Part shown: positions 1 to 6,703 of the stretch, in pieces
Layout of the letters: each line of letters begins with the position of its first letter
Numbering within the stretch: the stretch's first letter is position 1
Assembly (NCBI GenBank): GCA_017537345.1
Contig: JAFYKY010000024.1
Coordinates: 1-44,302, forward strand
Direction: 5' to 3'
DNA length: 44,302 bases
DNA from: Clostridia bacterium
GTDB lineage: Bacteria; Bacillota; Clostridia; Oscillospirales; CAG-382
Position numbers and translations under genes: made by a program
The notes under the pieces: model-generated
Databases searched by the model: none
Told to the model about the DNA's origin: nothing
Seen by the model: only the letters and a program-made list of their open reading frames with translations

Positions 1-390
1 CTGTACAGATTGCGGTGCTGCAGAAATCTCATCGAGAAACAGTATATTTATAATCTCATCGTTGTCATCCATTTGAAAAATTCTTGGTTTAAGCCAAACT
101 GCTAATGTTTTATCTTCATTTGCAGTAGGAATACCTCTAAGGTCAACAGGATTGAAAAGTAAAAGTCTGACATCGGTTATTGTGACTTTCTTGTTTGTTT
201 TGTTTTCAATCTCTTTTGCCACTTGACGAATTCCTTGTGATTTACCAACTCCCGGAGCACCCCAAAGCATAACAGATGGGAAACTTTTCAATAACGTATT
301 AGATTTAATCAGTGATATATATGCCGTTGATAGTTGTTTTACCATTTGGTCAACCGTAAGTTCAAATGAACTCATATTTCTTTCAATCAT
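1..390 (-). CDS. MoxR-like AAA+ ATPase, N-terminal part (runs off left edge)
   Basis: An open frame from ATG at 390 leaves the window after 130 codons. I translated it by hand. It has a Walker A motif GAPGVGKS (residues 44-51) and a Walker B motif ILFLDE (116-121), with NPVDLRGIP between them, the pattern of MoxR-type AAA+ ATPases that act as chaperones for metal insertion or complex assembly. GGAG lies seven bases before the ATG, which favours this start over the ATG at 375. Codon use is AT-rich and much less biased than in the genes to the right. It lies beyond the 3' end of tRNA-Ser and next to a duplicated tRNA end, so it could belong to an integrated element; that is inference. In this family the partner is often a VWA-domain protein, which would lie outside the window. 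Confidence 0.8.
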   Translation of the reverse strand, partial: MIERNMSSFELTVDQMVKQLSTAYISLIKSNTLLKSFPSVMLWGAPGVGKSQGIRQVAKEIENKTNKKVTITDVRLLLFNPVDLRGIPTANEDKTLAVWLKPRIFQMDDNDEIINILFLDEISAAPQSVQ

Positions 391-465
391 AAAAATTCTC
401 CATTTCTGTTTTCAGAGTTTGTACTTTTTGGTGAAGTTTTGTTTTCAACAAAGAGAAGTTAAGTT

Positions 466-551
466 TGCCGCTTCGCCGCAAGGCGAAACTTCACTGCCGC
501 AGGCAACTTCACTGCCATAGGCAACTTCACTTGTCCGTAAGGGCAAACTTA
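466..551. repeat. Tandem short-hairpin repeats
   Basis: Two adjacent 18-bp units, 496-513 and 514-531, match at 16 of 18 positions. Each pairs gcc with ggc around a three-base loop and ends in aacttcact. A related unit precedes them (475-495) and a degenerate one follows (to 551). The stretch 391-465 to the left holds nothing I recognise. This is a non-coding intergenic repeat of unknown role. Confidence 0.6.
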
Positions 552-559
552 GTTCCGCC

Positions 560-592
560 AAAACAAAAACACCCCACATAAAGTGGAGTGTT
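560..592 (-). terminator. Rho-independent terminator, outer copy
   Basis: On the minus strand a 10-bp stem (583-592 with 568-577, one G-U pair) and 5-base loop are followed by a T-rich run. It is a second copy of the tRNA-Ser terminator at 709-741, carried on the duplicated 60-bp segment. Confidence 0.6.
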
Positions 593-619
593 TTGTTTTG
601 GCGGAAAGAGAGGGATTCG
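560..619. repeat. 60-bp direct repeat, copy 1 (tRNA-Ser 3' end plus terminator)
   Basis: This matches 709-768 at 59 of 60 positions. Read on the minus strand it holds the last bases of the tRNA-Ser T arm and acceptor stem, the CCA, and the terminator, but no tRNA body. A duplicated tRNA 3' end is the usual footprint of tyrosine-recombinase integration at a tRNA gene, so this may be an att site or excision scar. No integrase is visible here. Confidence 0.75.
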
Positions 620-699
620 CTCTCGCCTGCGGGCTCGGTCAGGGTTGGCTCTGACAGCCCACCGGGCTGTCATTCACTACCAACCCGTTCGAATCCCTC
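610..699. repeat. Nested inverted repeat between the two 60-bp copies
   Basis: Three nested palindromic pairs: gagggattcg (610-619) with cgaatccctc (690-699), gggttgg (642-648) with ccaaccc (680-686), and gacagccc (653-660) with gggctgtc (664-671, 3-base loop). All pairs match exactly. The outermost pair is the T-arm/acceptor sequence of tRNA-Ser and its inverse, so the spacer has an inverted tRNA end at its right edge. It could be a folded recombination site. Confidence 0.65.
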
Positions 700-708
700 C
701 ACCTACAA

Positions 709-741
709 AAAACAAAAACACCCCACATAAAGTGGAGTGTT
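709..741 (-). terminator. Rho-independent terminator of tRNA-Ser
   Basis: On the minus strand, AACACTCCAC pairs with GTGGGGTGTT across a 5-base loop and is followed by TTTGTTTT. It starts seven bases after the encoded CCA of the tRNA. Confidence 0.8.
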
Positions 742-768
742 TTGCTTTGGCGGAAAGAGAGGGATTCG
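709..768. repeat. 60-bp direct repeat, copy 2 (at the intact tRNA-Ser)
   Basis: The partner of 560-619, offset by 149 bp with one mismatch. It overlaps the 3' end of the intact tRNA-Ser gene and its terminator. Confidence 0.75.
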
Positions 769-839
769 AACCCTCGGAACGGTATTAGCGTTCACACGAT
801 TTCCAGTCGTGCGCCTTAGACCAGCTCAGCCATCTTTCC
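748..839 (-). tRNA. tRNA-Ser(GGA)
   Basis: The 92-nt minus-strand sequence folds as a class II tRNA. The acceptor arms are GGAAAGA and TCTTTCC, the anticodon stem CACGA/TCGTG carries the loop CTGGAAA with anticodon GGA, there is a long variable arm, and the T loop is GTTCGAATC. The discriminator is G and the CCA end is encoded (748-750). It reads UCC and UCU serine codons. It has its own promoter (879-907) and terminator (709-741). Confidence 0.97.
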
Positions 840-878
840 ATATTCGGTTTTGCACGTCGATTTCGCTCGTGCTTTGCA

Positions 879-907
879 ATTATATCACACCGAATAGCAC
901 TTGTCAA
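879..907 (-). promoter_or_regulatory. Sigma-A promoter for tRNA-Ser
   Basis: A perfect TTGACA (902-907, minus strand) and TATAAT (879-884) with a 17-bp spacer, about 40 bp upstream of the tRNA. A GCACG/CGTGC hairpin lies in the leader. Confidence 0.85.
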
Positions 908-970
908 CAGTTATTTTTCTCAAATTTAATATTAATTAAAAGAAAAGTTGTTGGAAAATCAAAAACACTC

Positions 971-999
971 TTGATTTTTTGGGTTCTTTATTTTATAAT
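971..999 (+). promoter_or_regulatory. Sigma-A promoter for the surface protein at 1045
   Basis: TTGATT (971-976), a 17-bp spacer and TATAAT (994-999), about 45 bp upstream of the start codon. Confidence 0.75.
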
Positions 1000-1044
1000 G
1001 TATCCAGCAAAACATAAAGTTTTGAAAGAAAAAAGGAGAAAATT

Positions 1045-2565
1045 ATGAAAAAGTCCATTATCGCAGCTCTTTTGAGCATCGCACTTGTGCTTGTAATGGT
1101 TATTGCTCTCGTTCCCACAGTTGCTACTGCAAAGAGCGCTAACGCAGAGTACGATCTTCCTTACAATGCTGTTGCCCCCGTTCCCGACGGAGTTGTAGCT
1201 CCCGGCGAATATACCGCGCTTCCTTTCCATGAAGTTAATTACAACAGCGATGAATTCCTTGATGAATTTGACACGGATCATTCCATCAAGGCAGATTTCT
1301 ACGCTTGTTGGGATGACGAAGCTATGTACCTTGCTTGGGTAGTTTATTCCGAGCTTGAAGCTTACTCTTCCCCCGTTTACGGCGCAGACAACCTCGGCAG
1401 CATGTGGCAGCACTGCTGCATTCAAGTAATGTATACTCCCTACCATCCTACCAATGCAGAAGAAGTTGCTCCCGGCACTTTTACCGGCGACTACCTTGAG
1501 CTCGGTGTAACTATGCACGAGGGTGAAACCCCCATCAAGTGCGTATGGAATGCATCCAATACTCAAACAGGTATTGGTTCTGCCGACTGGGATTTTGCAG
1601 GTAACGTAGAAAGTACCGATGATGGTATTGTTGCTACTTACGAGATCAAATTCCCTTGGAAGGCTTCCGGTCTTGAATCCGTTGGTAACGGCACTCAGAT
1701 CGGTCTCGGCTATGCTATCGGCGACCAGACCAACTTCAACGATCACAACAATATGGCAGAGTGGATGGACTGCATTCTCGGCAACGGCGGTAAAAAGGTT
1801 CCCAAGAATCTTGCTATCATCACTCTTGCAGGTAACGTAAATGATGATCCTATCGAAGTTTCTCAGGAAAGCTTCCAGGGTGACGTAAGCGTTGACATTC
1901 CCGTTGCACCCGGCAACATCGACGTTAACTCTATCCCCGCAGACGCTACCGCAGTTCTCCAGCAGTCTCCCTTCAACACCTCTATCGTTGCAGGCTCTTC
2001 CACCATCATTACCGACCTTTCCAAGGTTAACGAATACAACGTTAAGTGGTCCGCTACCGCACACCTCAGACCTACCGATAAGGCAGGCGTATACGAAGTA
2101 GTAGAAATCGTATGGGGCGGCGGAAATGAAATTTCCTTCGCTAACGAAGTTCAGGAAGGCGATATCGCTCTCGCAGTTCACGGTGACGACAGCGTAGACG
2201 CTAACTCCGAATCCTGCCAGAAGAGAGATGCTCTTAAGGCTCTCGTAGCAGGCGATCTCGTAACCTTCCTCGGCTACGATTTTGAAAACAAGCTTTTCGC
2301 TACCAACGCAGTAGTTTACTACGGCAACACCGTTGAAGAAGAACCTTCCGTAGAACCTTCTGAAGAGCCCTCCGAAGAACCCTCCGAAGAGCCCTCCAAG
2401 GATGAATCTAAGGAAACCGAATCTTCTACTCCCGTAGTTGACGAATCCAAGGACGACAGCGAAGGCGGCAACACCGGTCTTATTATCGGTATCGTTGCAG
2501 GCGTAGTTGCAGTTATCGCAGTTGTTGTAGTAGTTGCAATCGTTCTCAAAAAGAAGAAGGCATAA
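1045..2565 (+). CDS. Membrane-anchored surface protein with CBM9/DOMON-like domain
   Basis: 506 residues. A signal peptide (1-29, ending near VATA) is followed by a beta-rich CBM9/DOMON-type domain (about 41-262: PDGVVAPGEY at its start, AMYLAWVVY near 93-101). Next comes a module of about 110-125 residues (300-427) with FNTSI, EGDIALAVHG and VAGDLVTFLG. That module also occurs in the proteins at 9230 and 42935, and I do not recognise it. A Pro-Ser-Glu repeat linker (434-452) and an acidic stretch lead to one membrane helix (479-500) with a KKKKA tail, so the protein is held at the outer face of the membrane. AGGAG precedes the ATG, and codon use is strongly biased as in highly expressed genes. 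The family binds sugars or haem; here sugar binding is the better guess. It appears monocistronic. Confidence 0.85.
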   Translation: MKKSIIAALLSIALVLVMVIALVPTVATAKSANAEYDLPYNAVAPVPDGVVAPGEYTALPFHEVNYNSDEFLDEFDTDHSIKADFYACWDDEAMYLAWVVYSELEAYSSPVYGADNLGSMWQHCCIQVMYTPYHPTNAEEVAPGTFTGDYLELGVTMHEGETPIKCVWNASNTQTGIGSADWDFAGNVESTDDGIVATYEIKFPWKASGLESVGNGTQIGLGYAIGDQTNFNDHNNMAEWMDCILGNGGKKVPKNLAIITLAGNVNDDPIEVSQESFQGDVSVDIPVAPGNIDVNSIPADATAVLQQSPFNTSIVAGSSTIITDLSKVNEYNVKWSATAHLRPTDKAGVYEVVEIVWGGGNEISFANEVQEGDIALAVHGDDSVDANSESCQKRDALKALVAGDLVTFLGYDFENKLFATNAVVYYGNTVEEEPSVEPSEEPSEEPSEEPSKDESKETESSTPVVDESKDDSEGGNTGLIIGIVAGVVAVIAVVVVVAIVLKKKKA

Positions 2566-2605
2566 GTCTTAAAAAATAAAGTTCATATATAATATATTGA
2601 CTTTT

Positions 2606-2645
2606 CCGTCGAGCATAGTTATAATATGCTCGACGGTATTTTTTC
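2606..2645 (+). terminator. Rho-independent terminator of the 1045 gene
   Basis: An 11-bp perfect stem, CCGTCGAGCAT with ATGCTCGACGG, followed by TATTTTTT, 40 bp after the stop codon. Confidence 0.92.
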
Positions 2646-2708
2646 GGTGCCCACATTTGGCGCAGACCCAAAAACGCAAAAGCAAGAGTAAATTGTTTCG
2701 AAAAACGT

Positions 2709-2758
2709 AGGGGACGATATCCTTATCGGCACCCCACAAAACCTGCGGTTTTGTGGGG
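2709..2758. repeat. G/C-rich intergenic hairpins
   Basis: Two adjacent hairpins. The first pairs GGGG-CGATA with TATCG-CCCC (about 2711-2735). The second is a perfect 12-bp stem CCCCACAAAACC/GGTTTTGTGGGG with a 3-base loop (2732-2758). The second has a structural cousin at 6637-6664. The gap 2566-2937 holds the terminator, these hairpins and the palindrome at 2825; I see no gene in it. Confidence 0.6.
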
Positions 2759-2824
2759 AACCCCGCCACATCTCGCCTTTAACGGTTCATAGGTTGAAAT
2801 TCTTACAGAATTTCTTTAAATTAT

Positions 2825-2898
2825 TTGCGTTTTTGTAGAAATTTTCGTGTCGCTCGCTGTAGTTTACTACAGCTACCGCTAACGAAAATTCCTTCTGC
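2825..2898. repeat. Palindromic intergenic element, copy A
   Basis: The outer arms AATTTTCGT (2840-2848) and ACGAAAATT (2882-2890) pair perfectly. The inner arms CTGTAG (2857-2862) and CTACAG (2867-2872) enclose the loop TTTA. It begins TTGCGTTTTT and ends TTCTGC, as does the element at 16687-16759. It lies just upstream of galU and could affect its leader. Confidence 0.65.
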
Positions 2899-2937
2899 AT
2901 CCAAATGTGAACACCGTGTATTTTGGGGGGTATTTTT

Positions 2938-3825
2938 ATGAAAGTCAAAAAAGCGGTCATACCTGCGGCAGGCTTGGGTACAAGAATGCTTCCCATATCC
3001 AAAAGCGTTCCCAAAGAAATGCTTGCTATTGTGGATAAACCCGCAATACAGTATCTGGTGGAGGAAGCGGTTAACAGCGGTATAACGGATATTCTTATAA
3101 TCTCCAACCGCGGCAAGGAATCTCTTGAAAATCATTTCGATTACAGCCCCGAATATTCCGAATCTCTCCGCCGCGCAGGCAGGGAAGAGGATCTTTTAAT
3201 GCTTAATGCCATTACAGAAATGGCAAACGTAAGCTATATCCGCCAGAACAACGCAAGAGGGTTGGGACATGCTGTCAGTCTTGCCCGATCCTTTGTTGGC
3301 AACGAGCCTTTCGCCGTAATGTATGGGGACGATATTATTTTTTCAAAAACTCCCGTAACAAAACAGCTTACCGATGTTTACGAGGAATTCGGGCTTGCTG
3401 TGGCAGGTGTCCGCCACGTGGATGCGGAGAGCATCTCCAAATATTGCTCGCTTAAAGCCGAAGAGATAAGAGAAAACGTGTATCATTGCACGGATATGAT
3501 CGAAAAGCCCTCTCCCGATCAGGTGTTTACCGACCTTGCTATTCTGGGCAGAGTGGTGCTTACTCCCGAAATCTTTAATATTCTTGATAAAACTCCTCCC
3601 GGCGCCAAAGGGGAAATACAGCTTACGGACGCAATGGCGGTGCTTGCCCGCACCAAGGGTATGAAGGCTTGCGTTTTTGAGGGCGACCGTTTTGACGTAG
3701 GCAATAAATTAAGCTATATAGAGTCCAACGTATATATGGGACTCCGCCATCCCGAAACCAAAGATGGATTCAGAGAGTATATTTTAAAGATCGCAAAGGA
3801 GCTTGAAAATGACACGTCCCGATAA
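2938..3825 (+). CDS. galU: UTP-glucose-1-phosphate uridylyltransferase
   Basis: 295 residues, the usual size. It forms UDP-glucose from UTP and glucose-1-phosphate, supplying sugar for wall, capsule and glycolipid. The nucleotidyltransferase signature GLGTRMLP (12-19) and PKEM (25-28) are present, and GLGHAV and YGDDI follow in the expected order. The ATG at 2938 follows a run of six Gs (2925-2930) that serves as a Shine-Dalgarno sequence; an in-frame upstream start at 2923 would overlap that run. It is the first gene of a tight five-gene operon and overlaps the next gene by 17 bp. Confidence 0.95.
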   Translation: MKVKKAVIPAAGLGTRMLPISKSVPKEMLAIVDKPAIQYLVEEAVNSGITDILIISNRGKESLENHFDYSPEYSESLRRAGREEDLLMLNAITEMANVSYIRQNNARGLGHAVSLARSFVGNEPFAVMYGDDIIFSKTPVTKQLTDVYEEFGLAVAGVRHVDAESISKYCSLKAEEIRENVYHCTDMIEKPSPDQVFTDLAILGRVVLTPEIFNILDKTPPGAKGEIQLTDAMAVLARTKGMKACVFEGDRFDVGNKLSYIESNVYMGLRHPETKDGFREYILKIAKELENDTSR

Positions 3826-4294
3826 AATGAATTATTATCTTGATATAGCCCAGACCGTATCTCAGCGGGGAACCTGCCTCCGCCGTAAGTTCGGAGCCAT
3901 TATCGTTAAAAACGACAGTATCGTTTCCACCGGTTATGCGGGCGCGCCCCGCGGAAGACAAAACTGCTGTGACAGAGGCACCTGCTTACGTGAGGAAATG
4001 GCTATTCCCAGAGGGGAAAGATACGAGCTTTGCCGTTCCGTCCACGCAGAGGCAAACGCAATAATCGCCGCCTCCCGTGAGGAAATGCTGGATGCAGACC
4101 TTTATCTCGCCTGCACCGATCCCAAAACGGGTGAATCCATCGGCGGAACCACAAGCTGTCAGATGTGCAAAAGAATGGTTATAAACGCAGGAATAAAGCG
4201 TGTTATCGTTCGCGAGACCGCAACGGAATATTCCATTTACAATGTAGAAGACTGGGTAACCAACGATGACAGTCTGGGACAGAAAGGCTATTAA
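3809..4294 (+). CDS. dCMP deaminase family protein
   Basis: 161 residues. It probably deaminates dCMP to dUMP, the substrate of thymidylate synthase (thyX lies at 31322). Zinc-site residues are visible: HAEAN with H79 and E81, and C117 and C120 in TTSCQMC, as in the deoxycytidylate deaminase/ComEB family. An extra Cys-rich stretch, NCCDRGTC (52-59), is also typical of this family. The ATG at 3809 sits eight bases after AAAGGA; a TTG at 3803 would be too close. It overlaps the end of galU by 17 bp and the next start by one base, so translation is probably coupled. Confidence 0.9.
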   Translation: MTRPDKMNYYLDIAQTVSQRGTCLRRKFGAIIVKNDSIVSTGYAGAPRGRQNCCDRGTCLREEMAIPRGERYELCRSVHAEANAIIAASREEMLDADLYLACTDPKTGESIGGTTSCQMCKRMVINAGIKRVIVRETATEYSIYNVEDWVTNDDSLGQKGY

Positions 4295-4971
4295 TGAAAA
4301 AAATACTTGCACTTACACTGGTTATATTAACTCTCGTTCTCTGCGCCTGCACGGAAGGGGAAGAGCCCTTAAGAGGATACGAGGTATCACTGACACCCTA
4401 CGGATTTACAGACCCCGAAACGGGTATTGAATACGAAATGTTTTCAAACCCCATTTCCGTTTACGCTCTTGAAAAGGACGAGCCCCTCTGCAACGACGGG
4501 GATATGCAGTATTATTCCGTAAAATGGGAAGACAGCACCAAATATCTGTGCGATAAGGACGGAGTGGTATATAAGGCAGTGGGTATTCCCGATCTTACCA
4601 TAGATGTTTTCGACCCTGTTGCCGCATTCGTATACTACGGTTCCGCATATCTTACCACCCTTTACTGCGAGGAAAAATACCGCGATCCCGAAATAAGCTA
4701 TCCCGATGATACCGAATTTCAGGACGATAGCGATCTGGTATACGCTATCCGCGACGCTATATTGAACGAGCCCGAAACCGAGCTTCCTTTGGAATTGGAT
4801 GATGATAATACCTTTATTCTTCGTATGCTCAGCGCAGATTACCCCGGCTTGTATTACGTAGTGGTATTTACTACGGATAAGGAAGGCAACTGTTATCTTT
4901 ATGACAGAGCCTCCCGTAAATCGGTATACGCGCCCGAAGAAGTGGTAGAAAAGTTTATCGGCGATGAATAA
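4294..4971 (+). CDS. Putative lipoprotein of unknown function
   Basis: 225 residues. The N-terminus is a lipoprotein signal peptide with the lipobox LCAC, so Cys19 would be lipidated after Lgt action and the protein held on the outer membrane face. The mature part is acidic and rich in Tyr and Asp, with no motif I recognise. The ATG overlaps the stop of the deaminase gene by one base, and its own 3' end overlaps rimI by 8 bp, so it is part of the operon. Function unknown. Confidence 0.8.
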   Translation: MKKILALTLVILTLVLCACTEGEEPLRGYEVSLTPYGFTDPETGIEYEMFSNPISVYALEKDEPLCNDGDMQYYSVKWEDSTKYLCDKDGVVYKAVGIPDLTIDVFDPVAAFVYYGSAYLTTLYCEEKYRDPEISYPDDTEFQDDSDLVYAIRDAILNEPETELPLELDDDNTFILRMLSADYPGLYYVVVFTTDKEGNCYLYDRASRKSVYAPEEVVEKFIGDE

Positions 4972-5383
4972 TAAGATACTGCCGCTTACAAAAGATAAAA
5001 TACCCGCAGCCGCGGTGTTGGAAAAGGAATGTCTGGATACCGCTTGGTCGGAAAATGCTATATCCGAATTTCTTTCTTCCGATACTGCGGTGTATCTTTA
5101 TTGCGAAACGGAAGGTGTTTTAAGCGGCATACTTTCCGCAACGCTTCTTTTCGGAGAAGCGGAAATAGAGAATATCGCGGTTTCAAAGGATTTCCGCCGC
5201 AGGGGTATCGGAAAAGATCTGGTAAACGCATTAAAGCAAAAATGCGAAAAAATATTTTTGCTTGTAAAAGAAGATAATTACGGCGCAATAGAATTTTACG
5301 TTTCTATGGGGTTTGTAAAAACCGGTGTCCGCCGCGGTTATTACCGCGGAAAAGACGCCTGCTTGATGGAATTGAAGGTGTAG
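4964..5383 (+). CDS. rimI: GNAT N-acetyltransferase, RimI-like
   Basis: 139 residues, a single GNAT domain. The acetyl-CoA pyrophosphate loop appears as RRRGIG (about 77-82) after IENIAVSKDF, and NYGAIEFYVSMGF near the C-terminus is the usual GNAT alpha4 region. RimI acetylates the N-terminus of ribosomal protein S18 in E. coli, and rimI commonly sits beside tsaB and tsaD in Firmicutes, as it does here with tsaD four bases downstream. The true substrate in this organism is not shown. Confidence 0.88.
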   Translation: MNNKILPLTKDKIPAAAVLEKECLDTAWSENAISEFLSSDTAVYLYCETEGVLSGILSATLLFGEAEIENIAVSKDFRRRGIGKDLVNALKQKCEKIFLLVKEDNYGAIEFYVSMGFVKTGVRRGYYRGKDACLMELKV

Positions 5384-5387
5384 TTTA

Positions 5388-6398
5388 ATGAAAATTTTAG
5401 GTATAGAGAGCTCTTGTGACGAAACCGCCGCTTCCGTTGTGGAGGACGGCAGAAAGGTGCTTTCAAATATTGTTGCTTCTCAGGCAGAGGTACACGCCCT
5501 TTACGGCGGTGTTGTGCCGGAAATAGCGTCCCGCGCTCATTGCGAAGCCCTTACGGGTGTTGTAAAGGAAGCGCTTGAAAAGGCGGAATGTACGCTTAAC
5601 GATATAGATGCTATTGCCGTAACCTACGCGCCGGGACTTATCGGAGCTTTGCTTACGGGGCTTTCCTTTGCAAAGGGATTAAGCTATTCCTGCAAAAAGC
5701 CTCTCGTTCCCGTCCATCATATAAGAGGCCACGTGGCGGCAAATTATATCGCCCATCCCGACCTTAAGCCTCCGTTTATCGCCTTGGTGGTTTCGGGCGG
5801 ACACACCTCACTTCTGATGGTGGACGATTACACATCGTATAAAAGTATCGGTCAGACCAGAGATGACGCGGCGGGCGAAGCCTTTGATAAAGCTGCCCGT
5901 ATGTTGGGGCTTCCTTATCCCGGTGGTGCGGCGATGGACAAATTGGCAGCTGTCGGTAACAAAAACGCTATGAAGTTTACCATAAGCCACGTGGATAACT
6001 GCCCGTATGATTTTTCCTTCTCCGGATTAAAGACGGCGGTCATCAATCAGGTACACACAATGCAGCAAAAGGGAATAGAGCTTACAGAGGAATTCAAAGC
6101 AGACCTTGCGGCATCCTTTACGGAAACTCTGGTAAAGAGTATATGCCTGCGGGTCGACGCCTTGTATTCGGAAGTGGGCAGTATTCCTCTGGTTCTGGCA
6201 GGAGGCGTTGCCGCCAATTCCCACCTGCGTGCAGGGCTTAAAAAGCTGGCAGAAAGCAAGGGAGTTCCCCTCTATTTACCGCCCCTTTCTCTGTGCGGAG
6301 ATAACGCTGCCATGATCGCATCCCAGGGCTATTTTGAGTACCTTTCCGGCTCGGTTGCAGACTTAAAATTAAACGCTTTTGCAACCAAAACCGTGTAA
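5388..6398 (+). CDS. tsaD: tRNA N6-adenosine threonylcarbamoyltransferase
   Basis: 336 residues, full length. With TsaB and TsaE it transfers the threonylcarbamoyl group from the TC-AMP made by TsaC to A37 of ANN-decoding tRNAs. The N-terminus ILGIESSCDETA and the metal-binding HHIRGH (H111 and H115, the same numbers as in E. coli) are intact, as are VSGGHTS and SGLKTA. tsaB and tsaE are not in the window. It is the last gene of the galU operon; a gene-free stretch follows. Confidence 0.97.
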   Translation: MKILGIESSCDETAASVVEDGRKVLSNIVASQAEVHALYGGVVPEIASRAHCEALTGVVKEALEKAECTLNDIDAIAVTYAPGLIGALLTGLSFAKGLSYSCKKPLVPVHHIRGHVAANYIAHPDLKPPFIALVVSGGHTSLLMVDDYTSYKSIGQTRDDAAGEAFDKAARMLGLPYPGGAAMDKLAAVGNKNAMKFTISHVDNCPYDFSFSGLKTAVINQVHTMQQKGIELTEEFKADLAASFTETLVKSICLRVDALYSEVGSIPLVLAGGVAANSHLRAGLKKLAESKGVPLYLPPLSLCGDNAAMIASQGYFEYLSGSVADLKLNAFATKTV

Positions 6399-6414
6399 TG
6401 TATTATACATAATG

Positions 6415-6541
6415 TTTTCCACATTTGGTGGAAAAGTATGTGGATTACCCACATAAAATTGTTTCAAAACATAAAAAATCCCCGAATTATCGTGTTGCCG
6501 CCCTTTAAAAGTGTGGATAACTATGTGGATAATGTGGATTT
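6415..6541. promoter_or_regulatory. DnaA-box cluster in a gene-free stretch
   Basis: Two perfect DnaA boxes (TGTGGATAA at 6512-6520 and 6524-6532) are followed directly by TGTGGATTT (6533-6541). Near-matches lie at 6439-6447 (TGTGGATTA) and 6415-6423 (TTTTCCACA). An A/T-rich run follows (6541-6564). The three clustered boxes lie inside a wider inverted repeat, CCCCGAATTAT (6480-6490) with ATAATCGGGG (6593-6602). The gap 6399-6703 otherwise holds hairpins and a terminator. DnaA binding is inferred from the consensus; dnaA and dnaN are not nearby. Confidence 0.55.
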
Positions 6542-6636
6542 CATAATTTTTATTATGTCAATAAACAACGGGTTATGTAAACCTGTCCCTGCATAATCGG
6601 GGTAAATATTCACCTTATACAGTATAAAAATAACCA

Positions 6637-6664
6637 CCCCAAGAAACCACAAGGTTTCTTGGGG
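6637..6664. repeat. 12-bp stem hairpin
   Basis: A perfect stem CCCCAAGAAACC/GGTTTCTTGGGG with the loop ACAA, followed by ACCCC. Stem length and ends match the hairpin at 2732-2758, while the middle pairs differ on both sides. Confidence 0.6.
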
Positions 6665-6671
6665 ACCCCAA

Positions 6672-6699
6672 TAAAAAACACGTCCCGGAAGGGACGTGT
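6672..6699 (-). terminator. Rho-independent terminator of the DUF6062 gene
   Basis: On the minus strand a perfect 9-bp stem ACACGTCCC/GGGACGTGT with a 4-base loop is followed by TTTTTATT, five bases after the stop codon. Confidence 0.88.
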
Positions 6700-6703
6700 A
6701 AAT

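Noticed and set aside
588..1048. Short plus-strand frames over the tRNA-Ser region
   Set aside because: They translate the tRNA gene and its duplicate; peptides such as EGFEPSERY are typical tRNA-derived false genes.
988..2181. A 397-codon frame antisense to the 1045 gene
   Set aside because: It is a shadow: the sense gene has a signal peptide, domains and strong codon bias, which leaves few stops on the other strand. No Shine-Dalgarno sequence or known motif.
6399..6703. Chromosomal origin oriC
   Set aside because: DnaA boxes are present, but dnaA, dnaN, rnpA or gyrase genes are not, and there is no clear gene-direction change at this point.
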